From contig NZ_SMJZ01000090.1 in NCBI RefSeq assembly GCF_004348345.1, positions 1 through 32,600 on the forward strand: DNA of 32,600 bases. The letters run 5' to 3'. The notes under the pieces are model-generated. The model searched no databases and was not told where the DNA came from. It saw nothing but the letters and a program-made list of their open reading frames with translations. Origin of the DNA: Nonomuraea longispora (GTDB lineage Bacteria; Actinomycetota; Actinomycetes; Streptosporangiales; Streptosporangiaceae). Positions 6,923 to 13,860 of this stretch are shown here, piece after piece (within the stretch, counting starts at the first letter, position 1; every line of letters starts with the position of its first letter). The translations under genes were made by a program, and so were the position numbers.

Positions 6923-8575
6923 TCAGCCTGGCGGCGCCTTCCTCTCGGGTGTCCTTCCGGCCGGTTGCTCGCCGTCGTGGCCTCTCTCGCCGTCGTGGCC
7001 GTCGCCGAGCGGGATCTGATCGCCGCCGTACGCGCGGCTCATCGTGATCCGGAGACGGCCGAGCGGGCCCCGCGCCACTTCCGGCGGGACGCCTTCACTG
7101 TCCGGGCGTGCCCCGGGCAGCACCGGGATGGGCGACCTGGCGCGCAGGTGGGCCTCGGCGTCGTCCGACGGAGGGGTGTGGACCTCGATGAACTCCCCGT
7201 GCGGCAGCCGCCTGATGACGCCCGCCTCCACCCCGTGGTCGAGGACGCTGACGTCCGACCGCTGCAGGCCCAGGCACAGCCGGTAGGTGACCAGGTAGGC
7301 CACCGCCGGGCCCACGAAGATCAGCACCCGGCCCGCGTACGTCGTCCAGTTGAGGCTGATGTTGAAGAAGGTCGCGATCAGGTCGTTGGCGCCCAGCACC
7401 AGCAGCAGGCCGTAGAAGGTGATGCCGGTGACGCCGATCGCGGTGCGGTGCGGGTTGTTGCGCGGCCGGTCCGCGATGTGGTGCTCGCCGCGGTCGCCGG
7501 TGATCCACCGTTCCAGGAACGGATAGAGCACCAGGCCGGTGAGGATCAGGCCGATCGGCCCCAGCGCCGGGATGAGCACGCTCAGGGGCAGCGTGCCCGC
7601 CTGGGCGGTGCCGAAGAGGTTGATCTCCCAGGAGGGCATGATCCGCAGGGAGCCTTCCAGGAAGCCCATGTACCAGTCCGGCTGGGATCCCGCGGAGATG
7701 TCCGCCGGCGAGTACGGACCGTACAACCAGATGGGGTTGATCTGGGCGAAGGTCGACAACCCGGTTAGTACGGCGGCCGTGAACAGCAGGTACGCGCCCG
7801 ACTTCGCCATGAAGGCGGGCAGCAGCGGAGAGCCCACCACGTTCGTCTTGGTACGGCCCTTGCCCGGCATCTGCGTGTGCTTCTGCAACCACATCAGCAT
7901 CAGGTGCACGGTGATGAGCGCCACCAGGATGCCCGGGATCAGCAGGATGTGCAGGGTGAAGAAGCGCGAGATCACGTCATGGCCGGGATACTCGCCGCCG
8001 AACAGGAAGAACGACAGGTACGTGCCCACCAGAGGGAGCGACATCAGCACGCCCTGCGTGATCCGCAGGCCGGCGCCGGACAGCAGGTCGTCGGGCAGCG
8101 AGTAGCCGGTGAGCCCTTCGACCAGGGCCAGGGTGAACAGCGCGATGCCGATCAGCCAGTTGAGCTCGCGCGGCTTGCGGTAGGCGCCGGTGAAGAACAC
8201 CCGCAGCATGTGCACCATCAGGCTGGCGATGAACAGTAGGGCGGCCCAGTGGTGGATCTGACGGAGCAGGAGGCCGCCGCGCACGTCGAAGCTGATCTCC
8301 AACGTCGAGGCGTACGCCTCGGACATCTCCACGCCTCTCAGCGGCGCGTAGGAGCCGTCGTAGACGACGTGCCCCATGCTGGGCGTGAACCAGAAGGTCA
8401 GGAACGTTCCAGTGAGCAGCAGGATGATGAACGTGTACAGAGCGATCTCGCCCAGCAGGAACGACCAGTGGTCCGGGAATATCTTGCGCAGGTTGCGCTT
8501 GAAGAAGTTCGCCGCCCCCAGGCGATCGTCGAGATACCTGCTCGGACCGGCGATGAGCTTGGGCACTGTGGTCAT
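6923..8575 (-). CDS. qcrB: Cytochrome bc1 complex cytochrome b subunit (QcrB-like), stand-alone
   Basis: Membrane di-haem cytochrome b of 550 residues, the size of actinobacterial QcrB. It is the subunit that oxidises menaquinol and passes electrons to the Rieske protein and cytochrome c. Haem ligands are visible as H108/H122 in one helix and H209/H224 in another. The 14-residue spacing in the second pair is the b6f/actinobacterial pattern. The Qo-site motif is PDWY at 299-302, a variant of PEWY. About eight membrane helices are followed by a long hydrophilic C-tail. The start ATG at 8575 has GGGGAGG 6 nt upstream. No qcrA, qcrC or ctaE is adjacent, whereas the housekeeping gene normally sits in ctaE-qcrCAB. 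This copy is therefore probably a paralogue, either exchanged into the complex under some condition or serving another partner (inference). Confidence 0.93.
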   Translation of the reverse strand: MTTVPKLIAGPSRYLDDRLGAANFFKRNLRKIFPDHWSFLLGEIALYTFIILLLTGTFLTFWFTPSMGHVVYDGSYAPLRGVEMSEAYASTLEISFDVRGGLLLRQIHHWAALLFIASLMVHMLRVFFTGAYRKPRELNWLIGIALFTLALVEGLTGYSLPDDLLSGAGLRITQGVLMSLPLVGTYLSFFLFGGEYPGHDVISRFFTLHILLIPGILVALITVHLMLMWLQKHTQMPGKGRTKTNVVGSPLLPAFMAKSGAYLLFTAAVLTGLSTFAQINPIWLYGPYSPADISAGSQPDWYMGFLEGSLRIMPSWEINLFGTAQAGTLPLSVLIPALGPIGLILTGLVLYPFLERWITGDRGEHHIADRPRNNPHRTAIGVTGITFYGLLLVLGANDLIATFFNISLNWTTYAGRVLIFVGPAVAYLVTYRLCLGLQRSDVSVLDHGVEAGVIRRLPHGEFIEVHTPPSDDAEAHLRARSPIPVLPGARPDSEGVPPEVARGPLGRLRITMSRAYGGDQIPLGDGHDGERGHDGEQPAGRTPERKAPPG

Positions 8576-8665
8576 GCATGGCCTCCCCGTGGCCGCCGTT
8601 CCAGCGCGGGCGGGACGAGGGAGAGCACACCGTCACTCCACCCGCGGTGAGCCGCCGAAGCAACT

Positions 8666-8705
8666 GGTAAGCCGCATTACCGTAGCGTAGTCTCACAACG
8701 GTCAA
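8666..8705 (-). promoter_or_regulatory. Promoter and operator of the qcrB-like gene
   Basis: On the minus strand TTGACC (8700-8705) is followed after 18 nt by GGTAAT (8676-8681), a plausible housekeeping-type promoter. The inverted repeat GGTAA-N6-TTACC (8666-8681) overlaps the -10, which suggests a repressor site. The leader to the ATG is about 95 nt. The rest of the 8576-8924 gap shows nothing beyond the promoter of the next gene. Confidence 0.5.
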
Positions 8706-8892
8706 AAGCGGCTAAGCCGGTTCGGTGGTCCGGGCAAAAGGATGGCAGGCCGTGCCGGCCTTGTTCCGAGCACCGGATCGCATTCGCCCGCGCATGGAGC
8801 GAGACGCGCGGCGACGTTCTCGACGGTTCACGTGAGTGGCCGGCGTGTCGCGCGACGCGCCGGGAATGATCCCCCGTACCCGCCGCACAGGC

Positions 8893-8920
8893 TAGGGTTG
8901 AGGTTTTGAGGGGGAGGAGG
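8893..8920 (+). promoter_or_regulatory. -10 element and strong ribosome site of the small secreted ORF
   Basis: TAGGGT at 8893-8898 fits an actinobacterial -10 hexamer (TAnnnT). It is followed by a purine-rich leader with GGAGGAGG (8913-8920), 4 nt before the ATG at 8925. No clear -35 is visible. The strong initiation site contrasts with the sequestered one of secDF downstream. Confidence 0.5.
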
Positions 8921-8924
8921 CGAC

Positions 8925-9269
8925 ATGCGCGGGAGACTGCCTGCCGCACTGGTCTTCCTCCTGTCATGGTTCCTGCCGGCCGTCGCCCACGCGCAGCCCG
9001 TCCAGCCGATCGTCACGGTCAAGGCCGCCACCGTCGCGGCCGGGCAGCAGCCCACGGCCAGGCAGCACCCGCTGCAGCCCACCGCTCTGCGCATGTGGGC
9101 CGGCGCGCACGTCTTCACCGGCGGAGGCGGGACGGCGCTGCCCGCCTCCGAGCCCCTCGACTTCCGCCACGCGTGGGCCGAGGTCGTCACCAGGCCCGCC
9201 GCCGAGGCCACCACGCAGCGCAAGCCTGCGGCCACGCCTGCCCGTGCGCCTCCCTCCACAGGCTGCTGA
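8925..9269 (+). CDS. Secreted RAPP-type arrest peptide candidate controlling secDF
   Basis: Small exported protein of 114 residues. It starts with a classical signal peptide: basic MRGR, a hydrophobic core from about residues 6-20 and an AHA cleavage site near residue 23. A low-complexity Ala/Pro/Thr/Gln-rich chain follows with no recognisable fold. Residues 107-110 are RAPP, four residues from the C-terminus (…ARAPPSTGC). RAPP is the stalling motif of the ApdA/ApdP class of regulatory nascent chains, which lie upstream of secDF and sense Sec activity (established for that class). A ribosome paused at the Pro codons (9249-9254) would cover the 5' arm of the hairpin that hides the secDF ribosome site. 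The stop (9267-9269) is 37 nt before the secDF ATG. Arrest itself is inferred; the motif, signal peptide, gene order and hairpin are seen directly. Confidence 0.85.
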   Translation: MRGRLPAALVFLLSWFLPAVAHAQPVQPIVTVKAATVAAGQQPTARQHPLQPTALRMWAGAHVFTGGGGTALPASEPLDFRHAWAEVVTRPAAEATTQRKPAATPARAPPSTGC

Positions 9270-9301
9270 CCACCTTTTCCGCACGTCTTAGCCTGTGGAG
9301 G
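9253..9301 (+). promoter_or_regulatory. RBS-sequestering hairpin between arrest-peptide ORF and secDF
   Basis: CCTCCACAGGCT (9253-9264, the last codons of the small ORF) pairs perfectly over 12 bp with AGCCTGTGGAGG (9290-9301), around a 25-nt loop. The 3' arm contains the secDF Shine-Dalgarno GGAGG (9297-9301), 5 nt before the ATG at 9307. The 5' arm starts 2 nt after the first Pro codon of RAPP (9249-9251). A ribosome stalled there would occupy the arm and free the ribosome site. This is not a terminator: it has no U-tract and is followed immediately by the gene. Confidence 0.85.
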
Positions 9302-9306
9302 CTGCC

Positions 9307-11550
9307 ATGTTCCGTGCGCCGTTCTGGCGTGCGGTGACGGCGCTCGCCGTCATCGCGATCTCATCCGCACTAGCTCTCACCATGGAGCCGCGCCTAGGTC
9401 TGGACCTGCGCGGCGGCACCCAGCTCGTCTTCGAGGCGAGGGACTCCCCGACCGTCAAGGCCGACGCGGCCGCCACCGACCGCGCGTTGTCCGTGCTGCG
9501 CCAGCGGGCCGACGCGCTCGGCGTGGTCGATCCCACGCTGGTCCGCTCGGGGGAGAAGCGCATCATCGTCGAGCTGCCCGGCGTGCTCGATCCGCGCAAG
9601 GCGGCCGAGGTCATCGGCCGTACCGCGCAGCTCGCCTTCCACCCCGTGACCGGCGCGGCCGAGAAGGGGGACAAGTCGGCGCTGCCCGACGAGAACGGCC
9701 AGCTGCTGAAACTCGGGCCGCCCGCCATCACCGGCGACGGCGTGAGCGACGCCGCCGAGCAGAGCGACCCCCAGCGCGGCCCCGGGTGGTTCGTGACCCT
9801 CAGCTTCCGCGACGCCGCCGCCTGGCAGAAGCTGACCGGCGCGGCCGCCTGCGAGCAGGTCGGCGACCCGAAGCGCAGGGTCGCGATCGTGCTCGACAAG
9901 GAGATCATCTCCTCGCCGCCGCTCGACCCGTCGGTGGCCTGCCAGGCCGGCATCCCGGGCGGCAAGTCCGAGATCACCGGTTCGTTCACGCATCAGGAGG
10001 CCCGAGACCTCGCCGTGCTGATCAAGGGCGGCGCGCTGCCCGTCCCGCTCGCCATGGTGGAGCAGCGTACGGTGGGCCCGACCCTCGGAGAGGCGGCCAT
10101 CGAGGCGAGCGCCCAGGCGGCGATCGTGGGGCTGATCCTGACGGCCGGCTTCATCATCTCCGTCTACCGCCTGTCCGGTCTGCTGTCCACGATGGCGCTG
10201 GTCTGCTACGGCCTGATCTCCTACGCGGCGCTGGTGGCGATGGGCGCGACGTTGACGCTGCCGGGCCTGGCCGGGTTCGTGCTGGCGATCGGCATGGCCA
10301 TCGACGCCAACGTGCTGGTCTTCGAACGAGCCAGGGAGGAATACGGCCAGGCGCCCAAGAGAGGGCTGAAGTCGGCGATGGCCAAGGGCTTCAAGAACGC
10401 CTGGAGCGCCATCGCCGACTCCAACATCACCACCTTGATCGCCGCCGGCCTGCTGTTCTGGCTGGCGTCGGGACCCGTCAAGGGCTTCGGTGTGACGCTG
10501 GCCGTCGGTGTGCTCGCCTCGCTCGTCTCCGCGATGCTCATCACCCGCGTGCTCACCGAGATCGCCATGAACAAGATGAGCCCCCGCCTGTCGGGCGTCG
10601 GCTCGCCCGGCACCGTCAGGACCTGGCTGGCGCGCAAGAACCCGCAGCTCATGAAGGCCGGAAAGGTGTGGCTGGCGGTCGCGTGCGGACTGGTCCTGGT
10701 GGCCGTCGCCGGGCTGCTCGTCCGCGGGCTGAACTTCGGCGTCGAGTTCACCGGAGGCCGGCTCGTGGAGTTCACCACGAACCGCCCGATCCCGGCCGAG
10801 GCCGCGAGTGAGGCCGTCTCGCGCGCCGGGCTTCCCACGGCCGTGGTGCAGTCCAGCGGCGACACGATCACCGTGCGCGCGGCCGAGCTCGGCCTGAACG
10901 AGGCCGCGCAGATCGAGCAGGAGCTGGAGCGGGAAGCCGGCGAGGTGACGAAGCAGCGTGAGGAGTTCATCGGCCCGAGCCTGGGCGAGGAGCTGCGCCG
11001 CAACGCGCTCATCGCGCTCGGCGTGGCGGTCGCGATGCAGCTGCTCTACCTGGCGGTCAGGTTCCGGTGGACGTTCGGCGCGGCGACGGTGATCGCGCTG
11101 GTCGTGGACGTGTTCGTGGTAGCGGGCCTGTTCGCGTGGCTGGGCAAGCCGATCGACGGGGTCTTCCTCGCGGCGATGCTGACCATCGTCGGTTACTCGG
11201 TCAACGACAAGGTGGTGGTGTTCGACCGGGTGCGGGAGTTGTGGACGGCACGCCGCAAGGAGCCGTTCGCGACGTCCGTGAACGGCGCGATCCTGCAGAC
11301 CATGCCACGCACGGTCAACACCGGCCTCGGAGCGCTGTTCATCCTGATGGCGCTCATGGTCTTCGGCGGTGACTCGCTGCAGGACTTCGCGATCGCGCTG
11401 GTGGCCGGCATCGTGATGGGTACGCTGTCGTCCTCCTTCGTGGCCGGGCCGGTGTCGATCGTGTTGTCCAGGTTCGACCGGCGTCCGCCGCCCGAGCCCG
11501 CCAAGCGCCGCGCCCCCGAGGTCCGCAAGGGGTCGGGCGCGGTGGTGTGA
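9307..11550 (+). CDS. secDF: Protein translocase subunit SecDF (single-chain SecD-SecF fusion)
   Basis: Proton-driven accessory of the SecYEG channel that pulls exported proteins out on the outer face. At 747 residues it carries both halves in one polypeptide. The SecD half shows GLDLRGGTQLVFE at about 31-43, a periplasmic P1 domain with RIIVELPG, then a helix bundle with GPTLGEAAIEAS and AIGMAIDANVLVFER. The SecF half begins near residue 470 with LNFGVEFTGGRLVEF, then EFIGPSLGEELRRNA and TIVGYSVNDKVVVFDR. Twelve membrane helices are expected. The start is ATG 9307; a GTG at 9295 is in frame but overlaps the ribosome site. Most actinobacteria carry separate secD and secF near ruvC/yajC, so this is probably a second, inducible copy (inference). 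Expression is expected to depend on stalling in the upstream ORF. Confidence 0.95.
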   Translation: MFRAPFWRAVTALAVIAISSALALTMEPRLGLDLRGGTQLVFEARDSPTVKADAAATDRALSVLRQRADALGVVDPTLVRSGEKRIIVELPGVLDPRKAAEVIGRTAQLAFHPVTGAAEKGDKSALPDENGQLLKLGPPAITGDGVSDAAEQSDPQRGPGWFVTLSFRDAAAWQKLTGAAACEQVGDPKRRVAIVLDKEIISSPPLDPSVACQAGIPGGKSEITGSFTHQEARDLAVLIKGGALPVPLAMVEQRTVGPTLGEAAIEASAQAAIVGLILTAGFIISVYRLSGLLSTMALVCYGLISYAALVAMGATLTLPGLAGFVLAIGMAIDANVLVFERAREEYGQAPKRGLKSAMAKGFKNAWSAIADSNITTLIAAGLLFWLASGPVKGFGVTLAVGVLASLVSAMLITRVLTEIAMNKMSPRLSGVGSPGTVRTWLARKNPQLMKAGKVWLAVACGLVLVAVAGLLVRGLNFGVEFTGGRLVEFTTNRPIPAEAASEAVSRAGLPTAVVQSSGDTITVRAAELGLNEAAQIEQELEREAGEVTKQREEFIGPSLGEELRRNALIALGVAVAMQLLYLAVRFRWTFGAATVIALVVDVFVVAGLFAWLGKPIDGVFLAAMLTIVGYSVNDKVVVFDRVRELWTARRKEPFATSVNGAILQTMPRTVNTGLGALFILMALMVFGGDSLQDFAIALVAGIVMGTLSSSFVAGPVSIVLSRFDRRPPPEPAKRRAPEVRKGSGAVV

Positions 11551-11557
11551 CGCGCGC

Positions 11558-11588
11558 CCCGGGCGCAGGCGTGGAGCCTGCGCCCGGG
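11558..11588 (+). terminator. Terminator of the secDF operon
   Basis: CCCGGGCGCAGGC (11558-11570) and GCCTGCGCCCGGG (11576-11588) form a perfect 13-bp stem with a 5-nt loop, 7 nt after the secDF stop. It lacks a U-tract. The stem is strong enough to end or stabilise the transcript and may also protect against the convergent TetR transcript. Confidence 0.75.
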
Positions 11589-11716
11589 AGCCCGGTGACG
11601 GCGCTCTCGGCTCGTCACGGGTGTCACAGCCGTCACGGTTCGTCGTGGCGTGTTCGGCCGTCCGCGTGTTCGGCTGCCCGTGTGCGCGGGCGGTCGCTCG
11701 TGCGCGGGCGGCCGTT
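11589..11716. other. Intergenic spacer with degenerate short repeats
   Basis: The 128 bp between the secDF terminator and the convergent TetR stop hold imperfect tandem copies of GTGTTCGGCyGyCC and TGCGCGGGCGGyCG, plus several GTCAC/GTGAC words. No ORF or RNA is recognised. It resembles slippage-prone filler between convergent genes. Confidence 0.5.
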
Positions 11717-12304
11717 TCACTTTCCCCGCCCGCCGTCGGCCAGGGCCGCGGCGCCCTCGCGTACGTAGTCGCGCAGCGGTCGGGAGCGGCCGTCGAGGTG
11801 CCACTGCTCCAGCGCGCCGAAGTAGGCGCCGAACAGGTAGGAGCGGGCGATGACGCGGGCCCGTGCCGGGCTCTCGCCGGCGTCCCGCAGCAGGGCGGCC
11901 AGTCGCTCGGCCGCGCCGTCGAGCGCTCCGTAGACGGCGGCCCGCACGGAGGGCTCCTCCAGGACGTAGCGCATCCCCCGCCAGGGCCTGGGGCGTGTGT
12001 CCTCGGACGTGCCCGGACCCTCGTCGATGAGGGCGACGAGCCGTTCGAGCGTGCCCGGCAGGTCGCCGGGGTCGATCTGCCCGGCGTAGCGGTCGAGGCC
12101 GACGGCGGCGAGGGGGTCGGCGGTGAACAGGCCTTCCTTGGTGCCGAAGTAGCGGTAGAAGGTGCGCGGCGAGACGCCGGAGGCCGCGGCGATCTCGTCG
12201 ATCGTGACGTCGGCGTATCCGCGCTCGTCGAACAGGTCCATGGCGGCGTCCATGATCCGGTGGATCGCGTCCAGCCGGTTGCGCTGGCGAAGGGTCAGGG
12301 GCAC
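11717..12304 (-). CDS. TetR family transcriptional regulator (divergent to hydrolase)
   Basis: A 195-residue regulator. Its helix-turn-helix VTIDEIAAASGVSPRTFYRY at about residues 32-51 is followed by FGTKEGLF, a textbook TetR recognition region. The rest resembles the MftR/AcrR-type C-terminal domain with RGMRYVLEEPSVRAA. The GTG at 12302-12304 is chosen because the protein then starts about 13 residues before the first DNA-binding helix. The same frame is open far upstream, but that part is antisense to the hydrolase. It is divergent from the hydrolase at 12404, with an operator-like cluster of half-sites between them, so it probably represses both. Confidence 0.88.
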   Translation of the reverse strand: MPLTLRQRNRLDAIHRIMDAAMDLFDERGYADVTIDEIAAASGVSPRTFYRYFGTKEGLFTADPLAAVGLDRYAGQIDPGDLPGTLERLVALIDEGPGTSEDTRPRPWRGMRYVLEEPSVRAAVYGALDGAAERLAALLRDAGESPARARVIARSYLFGAYFGALEQWHLDGRSRPLRDYVREGAAALADGGRGK

Positions 12305-12331
12305 GGGCCCAGCGTACTGCGTTTTCCAGTA

Positions 12332-12366
12332 TTGGCAGTAACTGCCTAATTGACATTTTCTGCCAA
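12332..12366. promoter_or_regulatory. Operator cluster and hydrolase promoter
   Basis: GGCAGT-A-ACTGCC (12334-12346) is a near-perfect palindrome. A third half-site CTGCCAA at 12360-12366 is the exact inverse of TTGGCAG at 12332-12338. A consensus -35 TTGACA (12350-12355) lies between these sites, with a weak -10 (GATCCT, 12373-12378) 17 nt on. A repressor bound to the palindrome plus the third half-site would flank the -35. Confidence 0.6.
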
Positions 12367-12403
12367 CTTGTCGATCCTGGAGGCGGAGGAGAGGAGGACA
12401 CGA

Positions 12404-13846
12404 ATGAGACCTTTCGAGATCGGGCTGGTGGTGGCCGACCTGCTGGCGCTGCTCGTGCTCGCGGTGCCCCCGTTGCGGCGGGCCGGGCACGTGGCGCCGC
12501 TCGCCGCGCTCGCCGCCGTGGCGCAGGTGCTGGTGGAAGGGGCGCGTGTGCCGCTCGTCCCCGCGTACGTCCTCGCGGCGGCGCTGACGGCCGCGTGGGC
12601 GTGGCGGATGTTGCGCCCGCCCGTCCCCACCTGGGCGGGCAGGCTCGGCGTCGGGCTGTGCGCGATGGGCCTGGTGCCGGCCATGGCGCTGCCGATGCTG
12701 CTGCCCGTGCTGCGTTTCCCGCCGCCCGCGGGCCCGCACGGCATCGGCACGCTGACCTATCACTGGACGGACGCCGGCCGCCAGGAGATCCTCGGCCCCG
12801 ACCCGGCCGCGCGGCGGGAGCTGATGGTGCAGATCTGGTACCCGGCCCGGCGTGACCCCTCGGCGCCGCGCACGCCCTACGTGGAGGATCCCGGCGTCAC
12901 CACCGCGGTCGCCCGGCTCGCGGGCGTGCCGGACGCCACCTTCGCGCACATGCGGCAGTCGACCGGCAACGCCGTCGCCGCCGCCCCCGCCGCGCCCGGC
13001 CGCCATCCGGTGCTGGTCTTCCTGGAAGGGGCGCAGGGCTTCCGGCAGATGAACACGTTCCAGGTCGAGGCGCTCGTCTCCCACGGGTACGTGGTCGTCG
13101 CCGTCGACCAGCCGTACGCCGCGGGATCGGTGCGCTTCCCCGACGGGCGCTCGATCGCCGGGCTGCCCCGCGAACGCCTGATGCCGCTCGTCGACCAGAG
13201 CCTCGAACCCGCCGACACGGCGCCGGTGCTGAACGGCCGCCCCCTCCCGGACGGCATGATCCCGCACCTCGCGCGGGACGTGACCTTCACGCTCGACCGG
13301 GTGGCCGGACTCGACCGGGCCGATCCTCGCGGCATCCTGACCGGCCGGCTGGACCTGCGGCGTACGGGGGTCCTCGGCATCTCGCTCGGCGGCATCGTCA
13401 CCGCGCAGGCCTGCGCGCGAGAACCTCGTCTGCGCGCCTGCCTCATCATGGACGCCCCCATGCCGGTGGGCGTGGTGCGCGACGGCATCGAGCAGCCCGC
13501 CATGTGGCTGACCAGGGATGCCGCGACCATGCGCCGCGAGGGCTGGGACGAGGCCGAGGTCCAGCGGCACCAGAGCACCATGCGAGGCCTCTACGACAAG
13601 CTGCCGGGAGCGGGCTACTTCGTGCTCATGCCGGACACGTACCACGGCGACTACACCGACGCGCCCCTCTGGTCGCCGCTCATGCGCGCGGCGGGCCTGG
13701 CCGGGCCGATCGGCGCGGAGCGGGCACACTCGATCATCAACGCGTACACGCTCGCGTTCTTCGACCGGCACCTGAAGGAGGCCCCCGCCGCCCTGCTCGA
13801 CGGGGAACCTCCCTTCCCGGGGGTGCGGTTCGAGAGCCGCAGGTGA
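12404..13846 (+). CDS. Membrane-anchored PAF-acetylhydrolase-like alpha/beta hydrolase
   Basis: Serine hydrolase of 480 residues. The first ~105 residues contain about three or four hydrophobic helices that would anchor it in the membrane. The catalytic domain resembles bacterial platelet-activating-factor acetylhydrolase isoform II relatives (PF03403 type). It has VQIWYPA near 142-148, oxyanion region VFLEGAQGFR near 205-214, nucleophile Ser327 in GISLGG, probable acid Asp350 in CLIMDAPMP and His414 in TYHGDYTD. The family hydrolyses short or oxidised acyl esters; the true substrate is unknown. GGAGGAGAGGAGG lies 6-18 nt before ATG 12404. The divergent TetR and the operator between them suggest induction by a lipid-like or ester effector (inference). 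Confidence 0.88.
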   Translation: MRPFEIGLVVADLLALLVLAVPPLRRAGHVAPLAALAAVAQVLVEGARVPLVPAYVLAAALTAAWAWRMLRPPVPTWAGRLGVGLCAMGLVPAMALPMLLPVLRFPPPAGPHGIGTLTYHWTDAGRQEILGPDPAARRELMVQIWYPARRDPSAPRTPYVEDPGVTTAVARLAGVPDATFAHMRQSTGNAVAAAPAAPGRHPVLVFLEGAQGFRQMNTFQVEALVSHGYVVVAVDQPYAAGSVRFPDGRSIAGLPRERLMPLVDQSLEPADTAPVLNGRPLPDGMIPHLARDVTFTLDRVAGLDRADPRGILTGRLDLRRTGVLGISLGGIVTAQACAREPRLRACLIMDAPMPVGVVRDGIEQPAMWLTRDAATMRREGWDEAEVQRHQSTMRGLYDKLPGAGYFVLMPDTYHGDYTDAPLWSPLMRAAGLAGPIGAERAHSIINAYTLAFFDRHLKEAPAALLDGEPPFPGVRFESRR

Positions 13847-13860
13847 CGAGGAGGCCGGGG

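Noticed and set aside
9253..9301. Hairpin considered as a terminator of the small ORF
   Set aside because: It lacks a U-tract, has a 25-nt loop, and its 3' arm is the ribosome site of secDF; a real terminator follows secDF at 11558.
9307..9327. RAP near the SecDF N-terminus (MFRAPFW) as a second arrest motif
   Set aside because: It is too close to the start to reach into the exit tunnel as a functional arrest sequence and lacks the second Pro; treated as coincidence.
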